Origin: Trachythela sp. YZ-2020
Lineage: Eukaryota; Cnidaria; Anthozoa; Malacalcyonacea; Clavulariidae
Reading direction: 5' to 3'
Length of the DNA stretch: 64,000 nucleotides
NCBI GenBank assembly: GCA_016169945.1
Contig: JADLSH010000213.1
Coordinates: 434,001 to 498,000, forward strand
Shown here: positions 62,689-64,000 of the stretch, piece by piece
How the letters are laid out: the number at the start of each line of letters is the position of its first letter
How positions within the stretch are numbered: position 1 is the stretch's first letter
Notes under the pieces: model-generated
Seen by the model: only the letters and a program-made list of their open reading frames with translations
Databases searched by the model: none
Told to the model about the DNA's origin: nothing
Position numbers and translations under genes: made by a program

Positions 62689-64000
62689 CTAAGTATATAA
62701 GAATAACAAACTGAACATCACAATGAGCTTCAGTATCTCATACCAGAGTAGACTTCTATTCTAACTTTATTATTGGACTGCTTGTGAACCAATAATCCCT
62801 TTACGTTTCAACAGACAAGTAAGAATAGTCTGTGAATTAAGGATTAAAGGTTAAAAGAAACAATTGTGCAGATAGTCTGGTCATTTTTGTAATCAATCAC
62901 TCACTGAAGTACAACTTGACAAGTAAAACAGTCTGGTGTAAAATATCAAAGTAGGGTGATTGGGGGATTTGAGGCTTAATCACTTATCAAAGAAAACCCA
63001 AAACTTTGTATAATCAGGCTTCAGTTGAGTAATCATTCACCAAATATATATATATATATACCTGGTGGCGCAAAAAATGGTTGGTCTGTTTTATTTAGCA
63101 TAACTTAAAAACTAAAAGAGCTATTACAGTACTTGAACAAGGTTCTTTGCATTCAGCAATGTCTAACTTAAATTTTGGTATACGTCGTCTGCATTTTCAT
63201 GCATTGTTGACTGAGATAGCTGTGTTTAAACTTGAGTAAACATTTTTGGAAGTGCTGAGAATTCGCTAAATATGGCCTATTAAATAATTTGATACCATTA
63301 GCATTTTACGTAAGTATTCGTTTCAGTGAAGTGAAGTTGAAGTTAGAAATGTTTCTTGAAGAGATATGATCTTTTACTCTAACATTTGGCCTTCTAACTT
63401 CAACTTCACTTCATTGAAACGAATACTTACGTAAAATGCCAATGGTTATCAAATTATTTATTAGTCCACTTTTAGCTAATTCTCGACACTTCCAAAAATG
63501 TTTACTCAAGTTTAAACGGAGCTATTTCGAATGTCAAAATTTAAGTTAGATATTACTGAATGCAAAGAAACTTGTTTAAGTGTTATAGCTCGTTTAGTTT
63601 TTAAGTTATACTAAATCAAACAAGCGAAGTTTTTTTGGGACACCCGGTATATATATATTATATATATATCCAAGAATTTGAAAAGAATTATCATATTATC
63701 CACATATTATCCTCATAGTTTAACCCATTAACTGGCAGTACAGAGTAAGACAGAGTAAAATACTAAAGTAGGGTGCATCTGGGCGCATTGCAAGCTAACG
63801 GGTTAAGCAGGCAGCCAGTGGCGAACACTTCGCGAAATATTGGGGGTGCGAAATTACGTTGCCATCATACTAGAAATACATGCATGCAGAATCCCCCGCC
63901 CATTTGAACCAAACAATTTACTCCCCAAAAGTTATTGTAACATGAAGTACTGAGTCGACCACTGTAACCATGGTAACACGCAAGCAGTGTTGCCAGCCAT
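60950..64000. repeat. Segmental duplication, right copy (empty-site reference)
   Basis: It matches 18050-26670 without the TTAA transposon, Harbinger-like MITE, retrozyme or giant palindrome. Single TTAA (62169-62172), single TAA (near 62217) and single TAACCATGG (near 63969) mark the pre-insertion state. It has its own small differences, for example an extra CCTTAGCAACACAATTGAGG-like duplication near 61670. Confidence 0.9.
63050..63655. mobile_element. Palindromic MITE (mariner-like), intact right copy
   Basis: The ends ACCTGGTGGCGCAAAAAATG and TTTTTTTGGGACACCCGGT lie in TATATA tracts. The arms of about 270 bp pair around the AGAAATGTTTCTTGAAGAG centre. It corresponds to 25062-25568, whose right tip is missing. 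TA-rich flanks and GGGTGTCCC-type tips suggest a Tc1/mariner relative. Confidence 0.6.

Noticed and set aside
1..64000. rRNA, tRNA, CRISPR arrays, bacterial operons or riboswitches
   Set aside because: No such structure was recognised. Spliceosomal introns, LINEs and MITEs show that this is a eukaryotic genome segment.

Overview
This is eukaryotic, intron-bearing, AT-rich DNA. It is very likely an invertebrate metazoan and most plausibly a cnidarian such as an anthozoan. That placement is an inference from the repeat content: CR1/Jockey-type LINEs, Penelope-like elements with GIY-YIG domains, a TTAA-flanked transposon carrying a P2X7-type cytoplasmic domain, hammerhead-ribozyme retrozymes, and hairpin MITEs built around 'CCAATCAGAACGC'-type sequence. 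No rRNA, tRNA or CRISPR array was recognised. The window is essentially layered mobile DNA around one small host gene and its partial duplicate.

Host framework. A minus-strand gene for a Tim17-family complex I subunit (NDUFA11-like) has four phase-compatible exons at 34360-34447, 24576-24683, 18961-19080 and 15721-15806. A second copy has exons at 62581-62688, 61892-62011 and 60710-60822 and runs off the right edge. The two copies lie in a segmental duplication (about 18050-26670 versus 60950-64000). The right copy lacks several insertions, so it acts as an empty site that defines transposon ends exactly. The left copy lost the native last exon, which encodes the fourth membrane helix, and appears to end in an unrelated short exon.

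Layout. 1-3.2 kb: a ZAD-like zinc-finger gene fragment between imperfect inverted repeats. 3.9-7.7 kb: a degenerate minus-strand LINE with its own insertion. 8.3-10.2 kb: a RecQ-like exon scrap and repeats. 10.8-14.2 kb: a second minus-strand CR1/L2-like LINE holding two hAT-like MITEs nested one inside the other. 14.3-18 kb: tandem duplications, a hAT-like MITE and the last exon of the left NDUFA11-like copy. 19.24-23.83 kb: a TTAA transposon with a two-exon P2X7-domain gene and a truncated DDE-type transposase, interrupted by a 5'-truncated LINE. 23.88-26.4 kb: a Harbinger-like MITE, a hairpin MITE, and a two-unit retrozyme with two complete hammerhead ribozymes. 26.66-32.09 kb: a 5.4-kb giant palindrome with arms of about 2.1-2.3 kb, a 9-bp target duplication and a central C2H2 gene. 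33.6-34.05 kb: a second copy of the hAT-like MITE. 35.4-37.0 kb: a minisatellite followed by an integrase-core transposase gene. 37-40.3 kb: hairpin MITEs. 41.2-46.5 kb: fragments of at least three Penelope-like elements with hammerhead motifs. 46.93-55.18 kb: an 8.2-kb CACTA/EnSpm-like element with subterminal repeats, carrying a seven-exon gene of the SAMD3-like group. 55.5-57.1 kb: a two-exon gene of unknown function. 59.3-59.7 kb: a possible MITE. 60.7-64 kb: the right NDUFA11-like copy.

The most interesting items are the retrozyme, the giant palindrome, the two transposons with non-transposase passenger genes, and the exon-swapped NDUFA11 paralogue. All functional statements are read from sequence by eye; no search or folding program was run.
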